Shown here one piece after another: positions 20,278 to 28,636 of a stretch of DNA of 64,000 nt. How positions within the stretch are numbered: position 1 is the first letter of the stretch; each line of letters starts with the position of its first letter. The translations under genes were made by a program, and so were the position numbers. The notes under the pieces are model-generated. The model ran no database searches. It saw only the letters and a program-made list of their open reading frames with translations, and was not told the origin of the DNA. The DNA is taken from positions 6,876,021 through 6,940,020 of the forward strand of contig CM039462.1 of NCBI GenBank assembly GCA_022414725.1, in the 5' to 3' direction. The stretch comes from Microglena sp. YARC (Eukaryota; Chlorophyta; Chlorophyceae; Chlamydomonadales; Chlamydomonadaceae).

Positions 20278-20466
20278 TTAAATTGTGTCGGAGGTAACGT
20301 ACCAGTGGAAGCCGGCGTCCTTAGCGACAGTACAGGCGGAGATTGTATCAGCCTCGTCGATGAACACGCGCGCAATCTTCACTTCCATTGGTTCAACGTC
20401 ATCGCGATCGAATGTGGAGATCACGATTGCTTGATGACATGCGTTGTGTCTTACTTCTGCATCAAC
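20278..20466 (-). pseudogene. SF2/DEAD-type helicase fragment of large-DNA-virus type
   Basis: Between two stops, 62 codons read continuously. They contain CHQAIVIS (a strand before motif II), ARVFIDEADTI (motif II, D-E-A-D) and, 17 residues on, FHWYVTSDTI (the motif III region, T-S/A). This spacing and the aromatic F-x-W-x-V-T-S pattern resemble SNF2/DEAD-like helicases of nucleocytoplasmic large DNA viruses that infect algae. Motif I and the second RecA domain are absent. The piece starts abruptly at the 16-bp direct repeat, so it was cut by the rearrangement that built element B. It cannot be active. Family assignment is by motif reading only. Confidence 0.5.
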
Positions 20467-20585
20467 CTACCCATCACCGGTAAGGTCACATAAATTCTGT
20501 CTCTGACTGTATTCGATGGGATGTGCATTCATTGGGCGCCCCCCCAACCCGCATTTAAAAATAAACCCTAAACCCCGGACAACAA

Positions 20586-20606
20586 GAAAAATAGTATAAA
20601 TAGGTT
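20586..20606 (+). promoter_or_regulatory. TATA-like box upstream of the 223-codon gene
   Basis: AGTATAAATAGG lies about 40-50 bp upstream of the ATG at 20642, with an AT-rich leader between. A similar TATAAATA box is used by the ankyrin genes. Confidence 0.4.
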
Positions 20607-20641
20607 GTCTTTCACAGAAGACTCATAGTAATTTTAGATAG

Positions 20642-21313
20642 ATGACATCATCTACGCATCGACTCAACTTGAAGAAGTATGTTTTTCGCAATACTGAGGA
20701 CAAAGGAATGAACAAGATGAAGGATGATCTCTCACCTGCGTTGTTCGAGGAGGGGAGCTCGCATCTCAAGAGGATTGTGATTGAAGAAGTCAAGACTATG
20801 CTTCACGAAGTGGCACAACCGCTCATCGACGGCATCGACACTAGACGTGCACACATGATTGCCAAGACGATTTGTGGTGTAGTCTTGTGCGTTCTGGATG
20901 AACTCGACTATCACTTTTGCGGGCGGACCTCTACGATATTTGTTCATACCGCAGTGGCGCACGTCATCCACGAACACCTGTTCGAGCCTGGCGTATGCGA
21001 TGACTTCATGATCAAGATGTCTAACTCTGTGAAAATTGCATACAAGAAGGACGCAGTGTGCTACAAAGTCAATTACTTCGCAAAGTTGGAATCTGCGCAC
21101 ATGTCCCATCTCCTCGTCAACCAGTGCCTTGAGCACATGCGGCGTTCTGGACTTGAAAGTATCACGCGTGAAGTCGACACTTCACTCCGGGTGTTTGATC
21201 CAGAAACAGAAGATTTGCCGGATAACTATGAAGCACCCTTCGGGTTTGACTCGGCAAGGCCAGACGCCGGTGGCGAAGACGCCGGAAACTGTGGTTTTTG
21301 GGGTGGGCGATGA
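20642..21313 (+). CDS. Unknown protein, 223 residues
   Basis: An intact frame begins at an ATG 40 bp downstream of a TATA-like box. I do not recognise the family. The N-terminal third is charged (MNKMKDDLSP, KRIVIEEVKTMLHEV); the centre is helical and rich in H, C and V (AKTICGVVLCVLDELDYHFC). The C-terminal tail is acidic then glycine-rich (DPETEDLPDNYE, GNCGFWGGR). No signal peptide or membrane segment is obvious. Its last 130 bases overlap, on the other strand, the tail of a Fanzor-like remnant, so the C-terminal end may be a fusion with foreign sequence. The gene lies in the block between 16-bp direct repeats inside element B, next to a virus-type helicase piece, which suggests a viral origin; that is inference. 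Confidence 0.55.
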   Translation: MTSSTHRLNLKKYVFRNTEDKGMNKMKDDLSPALFEEGSSHLKRIVIEEVKTMLHEVAQPLIDGIDTRRAHMIAKTICGVVLCVLDELDYHFCGRTSTIFVHTAVAHVIHEHLFEPGVCDDFMIKMSNSVKIAYKKDAVCYKVNYFAKLESAHMSHLLVNQCLEHMRRSGLESITREVDTSLRVFDPETEDLPDNYEAPFGFDSARPDAGGEDAGNCGFWGGR

Positions 21314-21720
21314 GGAGGGCACACAAAATGCCGCTGGTCGCTCTTTCCCGTCCACCCACGTCGTCAGAAGCAGAAGAAGATTCTTGGCAGCGTTCACGTC
21401 TCGGTTCCAGGTTGCACCACAGCGCACATTGGATGATGCGCTTTTGACACTGTTGCAACACAGTGCAGTACTTTGTGGACCTTGACGTTCTTCACCACCG
21501 TCTTCTGCTTCTCAATCGTTGTTGTTGTAGGAGCCCCGTCGATGAGGGCGGAGGGCTCGTTTTTAACTCTGCGCCAGACGACGCTGTCTGCCTTCATGTT
21601 GACGAGCTTCTGGAAGCAGCCGTGGCAAGTACAAGAAGTGTTGCGTTCGTCGACGTTTTTGAACAGAACATTCTGACGACGTGAAAGGCACTTCCTGATC
21701 TCTTTCACGGGCCAGAACAC
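21182..21720 (-). pseudogene. Second, unrelated Fanzor/TnpB-like C-terminal remnant
   Basis: Two overlapping minus-strand frames join into one family signature. The first gives PVKEIRKCLSRR and NVDERNTSCTCHGC (V-D-E-R-x-T-S-x-x-C-x-x-C, the entry to the zinc ribbon), then KVHKVLHC. After a frameshift near 21420 comes RCGATWNRDVNAAKNLL (C-G, then R-D-V-N-A-A-K-N with the last RuvC aspartate), and then RPAAFC. That is the TnpB/Fanzor zinc ribbon plus RuvC-III in order. The N-terminal part with the other catalytic residues is missing, so it is inactive. It differs clearly from the remnant shared by elements A and B, so two nuclease lineages meet in 2 kb. Reading through to 21182 goes beyond the recognisable domain. 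Confidence 0.7.
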
Positions 21721-21762
21721 GAACGAAATAATAGAGAAAATTTAAATTTTAGTGATAGGTAC

Positions 21763-21984
21763 TTAAATAAGATTGACTGTAGATTTTGTGACACCTGCTT
21801 CCCTAGCCTTTAAACTACATTGTTTTGTAAGAGTGGTTCTTGAACTTAACTTGGTTACATAGCTTTTGCCTGCAATTTGGCCGTCTCCAGCAGTGAAAAA
21901 AACAATTACCAGGAAAAATGTAAACGCGAACAAATCATTTTTTGTATGTTTCCATTCTGTGTCCTCTTCATCTGAACGATCCAT
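21763..21984 (-). CDS. Small one-span membrane protein candidate
   Basis: Seventy-three codons start at an ATG at 21984 (MDRSDEEDTEWKHTKND). A charged N-terminus is followed by one hydrophobic span, LFAFTFFLVIVFFTAG, and a basic tail. Small proteins of this build are common in large DNA virus particles and in membranes generally; no family is recognised. It overlaps the 5' edge of the element B nuclease tail on the other strand. Support rests on the clean hydrophobic segment alone. Confidence 0.3.
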   Translation of the reverse strand: MDRSDEEDTEWKHTKNDLFAFTFFLVIVFFTAGDGQIAGKSYVTKLSSRTTLTKQCSLKAREAGVTKSTVNLI

Positions 21985-22135
21985 TAACATCCACAATTGC
22001 TTTACAATGTATTCAACCCGCCCCGGAATTCTTGCGAGGCCAAAGAAATATTGCAAACTGGAAGTTGTGGTAGGACGCACAATTGATTACAATCTGACAG
22101 GTTCTTTACAGAACGCAGTGTCGAGCGAAGTGTAG
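21981..22135 (+). pseudogene. Element-B copy of the Fanzor-like C-terminal tail
   Basis: INIHNCFTMY, then GILARPKKYC and GRTIDYNLTG, ending at a TAG at 22133, repeat the tail of the element-A remnant with only a few changes (NLTG versus KLTG, YSTR versus YRTR). Upstream of 21981 the match to element A stops, so the zinc-ribbon part is absent here. Confidence 0.7.
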
Positions 22136-22251
22136 AAGATAAACACATACAAGAGGATTTTGGGGGACTCGGCATAATTCCCTTGTCCGAGTGTACGACA
22201 CAAGTAAGCTGTAGCGGAGTGAAATGCTTATTCCAAGCATGCATTTTGTTT

Positions 22252-23042
22252 TTATACACCATCACCAAAAATATGCAACCAAAACCGCTCGATCTCCCAA
22301 GCATTGATCTCGTCAGCACGCAATTTATGATGAAGGGACGTCCACCAAGACAATGGCTTTTCTTGAGAAAGGCGCATGGCGTCCACAAGGTACTGCGCCC
22401 CCGCAGCGAACACAATAACTGTCCACCTTACATTCGCATCCGAAGGCCTCAACCCAAACCCGCTCAAGGTCCAGACGTTGAGGGTGCGAGAGCCCTCTCC
22501 GCATGACACGCGACTCGCTCATCAGGTTGCAAAACAATGGCTCAGGGTTCGATGCCATCGGATGAGCGGTAGGCGCAAGCAATGCCACAAGCTTTGATGA
22601 AAAACACATCTAGATTCCTCTCCCTGCCACCATGCGGCGTCCCAAAATGGTCCCAAGGATCACCCTGCAAGAAGGCCACACGGTTCACAGGCATGTCGCC
22701 AGCACGCAAACGCGCCACTGTGTAATGCAACCACGTATCTGCCTCACGACCCACATTATCCAGATGCTCGAAAAAGACATCGACATCACTACACTTTGTA
22801 CCCAAGACATCGAACAAACGTTGCTTTGCATCTTCGGCAGTACTACCCTTGTGGAACACGAATATCCGGTACCGCTCGCCTGCAGGACGCTCCGAAAACG
22901 CAAAAGCCAGCGCGGATACCCATCGTTCCACCCCGGTTCGTTGTACCAAGCAACCACAACGTCTGAGGACCGAGCGAGAAGATGACGATGATAGCATGTC
23001 TTTCATTTCCATGGGAAATGTGTTCGTAATATTATGTCTCAT
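22252..23042 (-). pseudogene. DUF3431 family protein (frameshifted)
   Basis: Three minus-strand frames together follow the DUF3431 order. VVAWYNEPGWNDGYPRWLL is near 22900-22960. Then YRIFVFHKGSTAEDAKQRLF, DNVGREADTWLHYTVARL (the N-V-G-R-E-x-x-T-x-L-x-H motif) and VAFLQGDPWDHFG (F-L-Q-G-x-P). After another shift come FAAGAQYLVDAMRLSQEKPL, SWWTSLHHKL and EIERFWLHIFGDG. At least two frameshifts interrupt it. DUF3431 proteins are thought to be glycosyltransferase-like and are found in algae, fungi and some large algal viruses; the reaction is unknown. The start is uncertain because the open frame from 23042 and the homologous frame differ at the first motif. Gene size (about 260 codons) is normal for the family. 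Confidence 0.65.
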
Positions 23043-23180
23043 TACTTTTCACATGTCGCATTCCGAACGCCCCACAAAAACAAACGAAAAAGTGGTCGAG
23101 TTCCCTGTTCTTCCATGCGGTGTTTCCCACTTTATTTGAGAACAGTGTAAGGGAGAATGATGAAATAAATAAAACAGAAC

Positions 23181-23780
23181 ATGCTTACTCTTGCATATTT
23201 TTTGGAGGGGGGGGAAGACTCGTTTGAAACAGTGGCTGGGATAAATGACCCAGGTGTCATGATTTCATTTCACAATGCGCTCATCCATATCCGGGCTCAC
23301 TTGATGGCTGCATCTGCTGCTGCTTTGCCTGGTTGCAGTCACGACGATCTGTGTTACAACTTTCAGACCGGCACAGCGTTGCTTGTATCCTTGTTGGATG
23401 GAATTGCAGTGTACGTTGAGAAGAAGATGCAGGTACTTCCTGATGCCGCCGATGTGTATTGGGCTCAGGACAGGACATTCTTGGATCCCAGATTTGCCGA
23501 GCTGCGGGTAATAAAGGAGCGCACAACTGAGTACATTATCAAAGGGGGCGTGACGGCAAACACTCTACGCAATTTTGCCAAGCACTACATTCCATGGCTG
23601 ATACTGTCTATCAAAACATCTGGACACTGGGACATCAGCTTCCCTGTGGATGCTACCACGAGAACTACAGGCCCCGTCCTGAGGGGCTTGCTTTTCCCGT
23701 TGTTCAATGACGCATGTGACGCATGTGATGAACTGGGTCGTCTGCTCAACCAGATACCAGAGGATATAGAGAGATTATAG
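23181..23780 (+). CDS. Unknown protein, 199 residues
   Basis: An intact frame begins at ATG 23181. No family is recognised. It appears to be a helical, soluble protein with patches such as ISFHNALIHIRAHLMAAS and LLVSLLDGIAVYVEKKMQVL. Cysteine-rich spots occur at GCSHDDLCYN and NDACDACDELG. Near the start a G8 run codes EGGED, a place where sequencing or slippage could shift the frame. It is one of the few genes in the 20-28 kb stretch without a break. Head-to-head arrangement with the DUF3431 gene leaves 138 bp between their starts. A viral origin is suggested by neighbours only. Confidence 0.55.
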   Translation: MLTLAYFLEGGEDSFETVAGINDPGVMISFHNALIHIRAHLMAASAAALPGCSHDDLCYNFQTGTALLVSLLDGIAVYVEKKMQVLPDAADVYWAQDRTFLDPRFAELRVIKERTTEYIIKGGVTANTLRNFAKHYIPWLILSIKTSGHWDISFPVDATTRTTGPVLRGLLFPLFNDACDACDELGRLLNQIPEDIERL

Positions 23781-23789
23781 AATGTGGCT

Positions 23790-23935
23790 CACGTGTCCGT
23801 ATTCGCATTCAATTTGCCTGTTACATTCACATGATGTCTCTCGTGGACGTGGGCCCGTTGAGTTGCCACCACAATCGCCCGGCAGCGTGCCCCCTTAGTA
23901 CCAGCCCCATCTTTATTGAAACGTACAATGCGAAC
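23790..23935 (-). pseudogene. Inverted fragment of the fibre-like gene
   Basis: The minus strand reads VRFNKDGAGT, then after a shift AAGRLW, NGPTSTRDI, then after another shift VNVTGKLNANTDT. These match residues about 91-145 of the gene at 25980 (LFNKDGTGYYG, AAGRLWSGG, NGPTSTRDINANG, NVTGAVNASG). Three frame breaks show it is dead. It lies about 2.2 kb away in the opposite orientation, so a second copy of the gene once existed here. Confidence 0.7.
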
Positions 23936-23939
23936 ATTT

Positions 23940-23976
23940 TAAAAAATCCGCCGGGAGGAAGGAACACCCATTCACC
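23940..23976. repeat. Isolated right arm of the MITE-like element
   Basis: AAAATCCGCCGGGAGGAAGG and AACACCCATTC match the right inverted arm of the family at 4542 and 31379. No left arm is near. Confidence 0.5.
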
Positions 23977-23981
23977 ATAAA

Positions 23982-25662
23982 ATGTCCCTAAAAATGGGCA
24001 CTGTAGTCGCGGTTGTTTCGGAATCGCCTGAGCCCCCTGTGTCCCCAAAATGGTGGCACTCGCTTTTGTTTTTGGCTGCTCTCTTCTTGTTTTGGGGGGG
24101 GATGATCGCGTTCGGCACGGTAATGGATTTGAATGACGAAACCGACACCCATGATGCTTTCAAGATCGTCGCGACAACGGGCGCCATGGTCGGGTCGGTG
24201 CACGTCGCGTGGATTGCAGGCAGGGTCGCGCGGCAGAACTCTCGTAAGACGATGGGACTTTCTCGTCCTTTACTCCAAGGGCATACGGCGGTGCGTGAGT
24301 TTTGCTGTGTTCAGCGCGGTGGCTTTCGCGTGCATCCAAGTGTCTGACCGCATGTCCAGTAACCACTCTCCATTCGAGACGGTCACGCGCGTATTTTACA
24401 GCGGCCTCGTGCTCACGGCGTGTTTTCTCGCGCTTCAGACGACTGGTATCTTGATTTTTACGTACGTCTTCTTCTCGCACCGCAAGAAGGTGTGGGGTAC
24501 CATCTCCGCCAACGAGGCTAGTATTATGGATCGCCCCGATATATCGCGGGCCTTCTCGTGCGCGGACGTGTGCGTGGGCATCTCGGAGAGCGCGCCCCTC
24601 GGCGAGTTCCTCCACAGATGGGTGGGCGTATCGGACGCAGACATTATTAGATCTATCCCAACACAAGCTATCGGGCTCTTCCAAACTTTGTGCGCGCTCA
24701 TGCTCGCCCCCGCAGAAACGCCGATAAGAAAAGAGGAGTTCTTGCGCTTCATGGGCACGCGGTCTGTACACGAGGACGACGAGAGGATAGAGAACCTCTG
24801 GATGCTGCTGAGTAGTGGGAGGGATGACAAGGCGGGGACGACCATCACACCCTCTAGCGTGGAGAGGATGATGCACGACATGGCCTTCAGACGCAAACGG
24901 TTCGCGCATCAGGTCTTCACCGACCACAAGTGCGTCGACTGGATCATGATTGACATCGCGCTCCTCTGCTACCCTTTTTGCGCAGGTGGTCATCGCATCG
25001 ATGTGGGGCTACTCGGCCTTCGGACAGGGATTCGACATGTTCAAAAACCTACATGCTCGCGGCCTCTTTCCTGGTGTCGCAACTTCAGGAGCGCATCCTC
25101 TTCATGGTGACCATGGTTACGCAGCGCCCGTTTGACATAGGGGACATCCTTCTGTTGGACGGAGGCCCGTTCAGGGTGCGCGACTTCACGACGAACCACA
25201 CGCTACCTCGACGGTACCACGGCATTGACCGTGCGGAACAGCGTCCTCCTGGGCGACACGGTTCGGAACATGACCAGGGGGGCTGTCAAAGATAAAGTGG
25301 TCATGTCCTTACCCGTAACGACCTCCAACGACACCGTCGTGAAGGTGAGGGAAGCCCTTCAGGGGTACGCGAGGGAGAACCCAGACGAAGTCGAGGAGGG
25401 GTCGGTGAGGACGGGGTGGACATGCGTGGAGGGAGGAATCTCCAAGGTCATGTCCGTGCACTGGTCCTACACATTTGTGGTGCAAGACGTGAACCGGTTT
25501 AATAGGGCGCGCACGACTGTCTCGGATTTCGTGTCGCGTCGCTCGGAATGGACGCTTGCCTGTCGAGTATGGGTACGCGTCGGCGGGGGAGGAGCATTCA
25601 ACGATTCCGTGGCCGTCAAAAAGTACATGGCGCATTCGATGCTCGAAGTGAATTATTCGTGA
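23982..25662 (+). pseudogene. MscS-type mechanosensitive channel (frameshifted)
   Basis: Read across three or four frames, the gene has a first membrane span (WWHSLLFLAALFLFWGGMIA) from the ATG at 23982, and two more around FAVFSAVAFACIQV and LVLTACFLALQTTGILIF. A long cytosolic loop with RKEEFLRFM follows, then spans near 24940-25030 and the MscS core: VTQRPFDIGDILLLDGGPFR, then YLDGTTALTVRNSVLLGDTV (the G-D, P-N/R-N-S signature). The C-terminal domain has HWSYTFVVQDVNRFNRARTT, ending at 25662. Breaks lie near 24230, 24980, 25110 and 25210. The layout matches eukaryotic MSL-type channels that relieve osmotic tension; related genes are also known in large algal viruses. As read it is not functional, unless the shifts are sequence errors. 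Confidence 0.7.
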
Positions 25663-25758
25663 TAAAGTCTCTCTGGCACACGGACAAGCATTACGGAGGA
25701 TGTACAAAGAGCAGGCGTATTCCTACAGAATCGAAAACATATATCGTTGAATTTTAGT

Positions 25759-25800
25759 TACACTCAGACCGGTCAATAATTACAGTATATTGAAACATTC
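25759..25800. mobile_element. Lone left end of the TA-element family
   Basis: After TA at 25759-25760 come CACTCAGACCGGTCAATAAT and TACAGTATATTGAAACATTC, matching the first 35 bases of element B before diverging. The preceding GAATTTTAG resembles the MITE interior into which element A inserted. No matching right end is found nearby; the next one is at 42057-42080. Confidence 0.6.
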
Positions 25801-25979
25801 CTCCCTATATGTCATTATTGTTTAGCGTTGGTTGCCATACATGGCATTCTAATATTTGTGCATGCAATTTGCAACCTTCACCATTCACTGTAAATCCTGG
25901 TCTTCTCACTGTAAACGGTTCAGTGGATAACCAATAAATTATATCGCCGCCAGTAATAAAACGAAATAATACAAAGATT

Positions 25980-26980
25980 ATGGTCGATGTGTACACAGCC
26001 TTCGCAATTATTTTGTTAGCCATAATCGTTTTTGTATCCATGAAGCCCCCGACAAGGGAGGGTCTCGTCGCAACCGACGAGTCCATGCGAAAAATGTTCG
26101 TCGACACCTACAACGTCGTAGACAACGGCATGCACGGGCTAGAAAAAATGAATCTGACTGGCAACTTGAATGCGAATAGGATCAAGCTTGGGGATAAGTG
26201 GACTTTGAGCGGTGTGGGTGACAAGCATGGCAATGACGACTGGTTGCGACTATTCAATAAAGATGGAACTGGGTACTACGGGGGGCTGGCTGCCGGGAGA
26301 TTGTGGTCTGGAGGGGCTACGCACCTCAACGGACCCACGTCCACGAGAGACATCAACGCCAACGGAAATGTGAATGTAACCGGGGCAGTCAATGCCAGCG
26401 GGAACCTGTGCGTGCAGAACGAATGCCTCAACAAAACGGATTTACAACAGATGAAAACAAATAATGCGACGGTGAAAAAAGATTTCTCAACGGGACTGAA
26501 TATCACCAATGGTGACCCAGGTCCACTGATTCAAAAAATGTACGGGACTAACCAGGCAGACCGGTATGGATTATCACAAGAACCTAATGGGACCTCTCAC
26601 GTTTTTGCTGCCAACTCATACGGACCCAGCACAATCAACTTGTCTTTCGCGACTGGGAAAAATAGTTACAATACGGTCCTCACAGCCCAAAAAGACGGGA
26701 CAATCAATTTAACGGGAGCCGACGCCAAGCTCTGCATTGACGGGGTATGTCTTACCAAGGGCGACATCACCATTTCAAGGCATACAACAAAAAATTTCGG
26801 GGCGAGGCGATGTCATAAATGCATACAAAGCCAGAGGATGGAGGTACAACCAGAATGATTTTGATCAGTGCAAGGCATAGGCAGATGCGCAGGCGCGTGC
26901 AAGTACAGGCGGCACGTGGAGCACAGGCACTTGCGCAGGCGCGTGCAAACAAACGAGCAGAAATACCAACATTCCGTTGA
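25980..26980 (+). CDS. Fibre-like protein with N-terminal anchor (3' end frameshifted)
   Basis: From ATG 25980 a hydrophobic span (AFAIILLAIIVFVS) anchors the N-terminus. It is followed by TREGLVATDESMRKM, then short beta-rich, N/G-rich repeats (NLTGNLNANRIKLG, NVNVTGAVNASGNLCV, INLTGADAKLCIDG) and KDGTGYYGG. Repeats of NLCVxxECL / KLCIDGVCLTK type are typical of trimeric fibre or spike proteins of large algal DNA viruses, which makes a surface-fibre role likely by analogy. After KGDITISRHTTK at about 26790 the frame shifts: INAYKARGWRYNQNDFDQC is in the next frame, and an alanine/arginine-rich tail (RGAQALAQARANKRAEI) in a third ends at 26981. The end therefore needs two shifts. A damaged second copy lies inverted at 23790-23935. 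Confidence 0.6.
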
Positions 26981-26988
26981 GTGTAATA

Positions 26989-27537
26989 TCAAGGGAAGCG
27001 AAGAGGGAACGCTGCTGCGATCTCTGTGTAGACATCGATGACCCAGGCCTCCCAGTGGTGCTTGATGCGCAGGACTGGAAGCACTGACAATAGCTCCTTG
27101 CATCTCTCGACCTCCTCCTCCAGAAGCGGGCCGGTCTCCTGGTGAGCAACGCTGTTGTTGCGTCGATCCTGGAGATTGTCAAATCGCTCAGCAAACTCAG
27201 GAGGCGACAAGCTTGCCTTGGTGGCCAGCCATGTGACCTCTGGAGTCGAAACCTTGTTTGAAATACGTGAGCTGCTGCTGGTTTCAAAGACAGCGCTAGT
27301 TGCAACCTTTATGACAGTTGCTGCACAGGCGCAGAGCTGAATTCTACCCGATTCCGTTGCTGCTTTTAGCAACAGCGCCAACTCGTCCGCTTGCTTCTCA
27401 ACCTTGGCTGAAATAGCAGCTACGGCATCTTCCTTGACAGTAGCAAACAACGGCTCCTTGGAAACACAACGTGTGGAGGTGAGATTCAGCAGGTCTCCTT
27501 GCGTGTTGCGAACCTCAAAGTCCATGGGCAGAGGCAC
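26989..27537 (-). CDS. Unknown protein, 182 residues, possible HEPN-like motif
   Basis: An intact frame begins at ATG 27537 (MPLPMDFEVRNTQGDLLNL). It looks soluble and mostly helical, with heptad-like stretches (AAISAKVEKQADELALLLKA and EEEVERCKELLSVLPVL). The segment DRRNNSVAHQETG has the R-N-x-x-x-A-H spacing of the R-x4-6-H motif of HEPN RNases and related dimer proteins. That motif is short and could be chance. It is tail-to-tail with the fibre-like gene, with only about 8 bp between them, a density typical of viral rather than nuclear genes here. Function unknown. Confidence 0.5.
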   Translation of the reverse strand: MPLPMDFEVRNTQGDLLNLTSTRCVSKEPLFATVKEDAVAAISAKVEKQADELALLLKAATESGRIQLCACAATVIKVATSAVFETSSSSRISNKVSTPEVTWLATKASLSPPEFAERFDNLQDRRNNSVAHQETGPLLEEEVERCKELLSVLPVLRIKHHWEAWVIDVYTEIAAAFPLRFP

Positions 27538-27581
27538 TCATTTGGAAAATCGAAGTAAACCATCATGTACTAAATATCAGA

Positions 27582-28319
27582 ATGCTCATGTATGGAGCTG
27601 TCACAGATGCCTTTTGTCTCCAGGACCGTCTGCTTGGCATCACGAATCCGGATGCTCCAGGCAACCTAATCTCTGTTGACAATACCTCAATGCAGTCGTC
27701 AAAGTCATTCTCTACAGTTGTCTACACAAATAACAGACCCTGCTCAGACAGCAATGGTTCTTGCTTTCTGACAAACCATTCCGGTGCGAGCAAGTCTCTT
27801 CGGATCAAAGGACTCCGAAGCCAGGACTTTGTATGGACTCGTCACGGCAGGACTTGTTATCGTCAATTGTTGTGGCTTCCGCACTCAAGCGTTGAGCGTG
27901 AGAAAACCTTACGATCAAAAGAGAGGATGAAGATAAAATGCAGGATATTCGCATTCGGTAAGAGAATTTTTTTACCTCAAGAAGAGTTTAGGGACAGACA
28001 ACAAATTTCTGGGCCGCTCGCGAGCGATGTTTGGTACTCAATTGGAGACGGCGAAGATGAATCAGTGCTGAACGGGAGCTGACAACCAAGGTTGCCGTCA
28101 GATGCTGACTTTGAGCACTCTGTGCTGTTCAATCGGCTTCTGAATGAGAAGTGTGAAGAGTACGGGACAGTGTTCTTGCTGTGCTTGAGCATTACCAATT
28201 CAGACATGCCCTATGTGCGGTTTTTTAAACAAGTGTGGAGGAGAGACATAACACACCTGCAAGAACTGTTCAATTCACACTGCGACAGAGATATTGTGGG
28301 GCAGCTGGCATCTTCCTGA
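27582..28319 (+). pseudogene. Unknown protein, about 245 codons with one in-frame TGA
   Basis: One frame runs from ATG 27582 to the stop at 28317 with a single TGA at 28080-28082. On both sides the composition is protein-like: KIKCRIFAFGKRIFLPQEEF and DVWYSIGDGEDESV before it, FEHSVLFNRLLNEKCEEYG and TVFLLCLSITNSDMPYVRFF after it. Because the frame is the same, one substitution can explain the break. Alternatives are two adjacent genes or a stop that is read through. I do not recognise the family. It is the last gene-like object before a long stretch without recognisable genes. Confidence 0.5.
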
Positions 28320-28636
28320 AGACATTTCGAACAGAAATCCCTGTTCGTAAAGACAGCATCCCCGGGGAGTTGACCCTATGATACCCCTATGCCGAGAATT
28401 CATTGTCTTTCTTACTACATGTCCCCCGACCCCGGATGTGTAAGAAATAAATAAGAAATTCATAGGTTCGAGGATATACGGGTAGCTAAAATTCAACGGC
28501 ACATTTGAACTCGAAGACAGCATGTAGAGACTGTACATTTGTCGAAAGGCTTGAACGTCTTCTTGGCAAGCCTGATGCTGGATGTTGACAATTCTCAAAT
28601 AAAGTGGGACATACCTTATAATCATCCAGACTGCAA
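28320..28636. other. No gene recognised
   Basis: AT-balanced sequence with two loose AATAAATAAGAAA-type runs near 28447. A minus-strand frame of 116 codons is open here but shows no motif or coherent composition. I see nothing supportable. Confidence 0.4.

Larger units (their letters stand above)
20206..22193 (+). mobile_element. TA-flanked inverted-repeat element B with enclosed viral-like genes
   Basis: The left end CACTCAGACCGGTCAATAAT and the right end CATAATTCCCTTGTCCGAGT are those of element A, again with TA outside (20204-20205 and 22194-22195). The first 60 bases and the last 210 bases match element A closely. The middle (20284-21768) is unrelated to A and is flanked by a 16-bp direct repeat TGATAGGTACTTAAAT (20268-20283 and 21753-21768). 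It contains a helicase fragment, a 223-codon unknown gene and a different Fanzor tail. So a roughly 1.5-kb block appears to have entered, or been picked up by, an A-type element. Confidence 0.65.
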
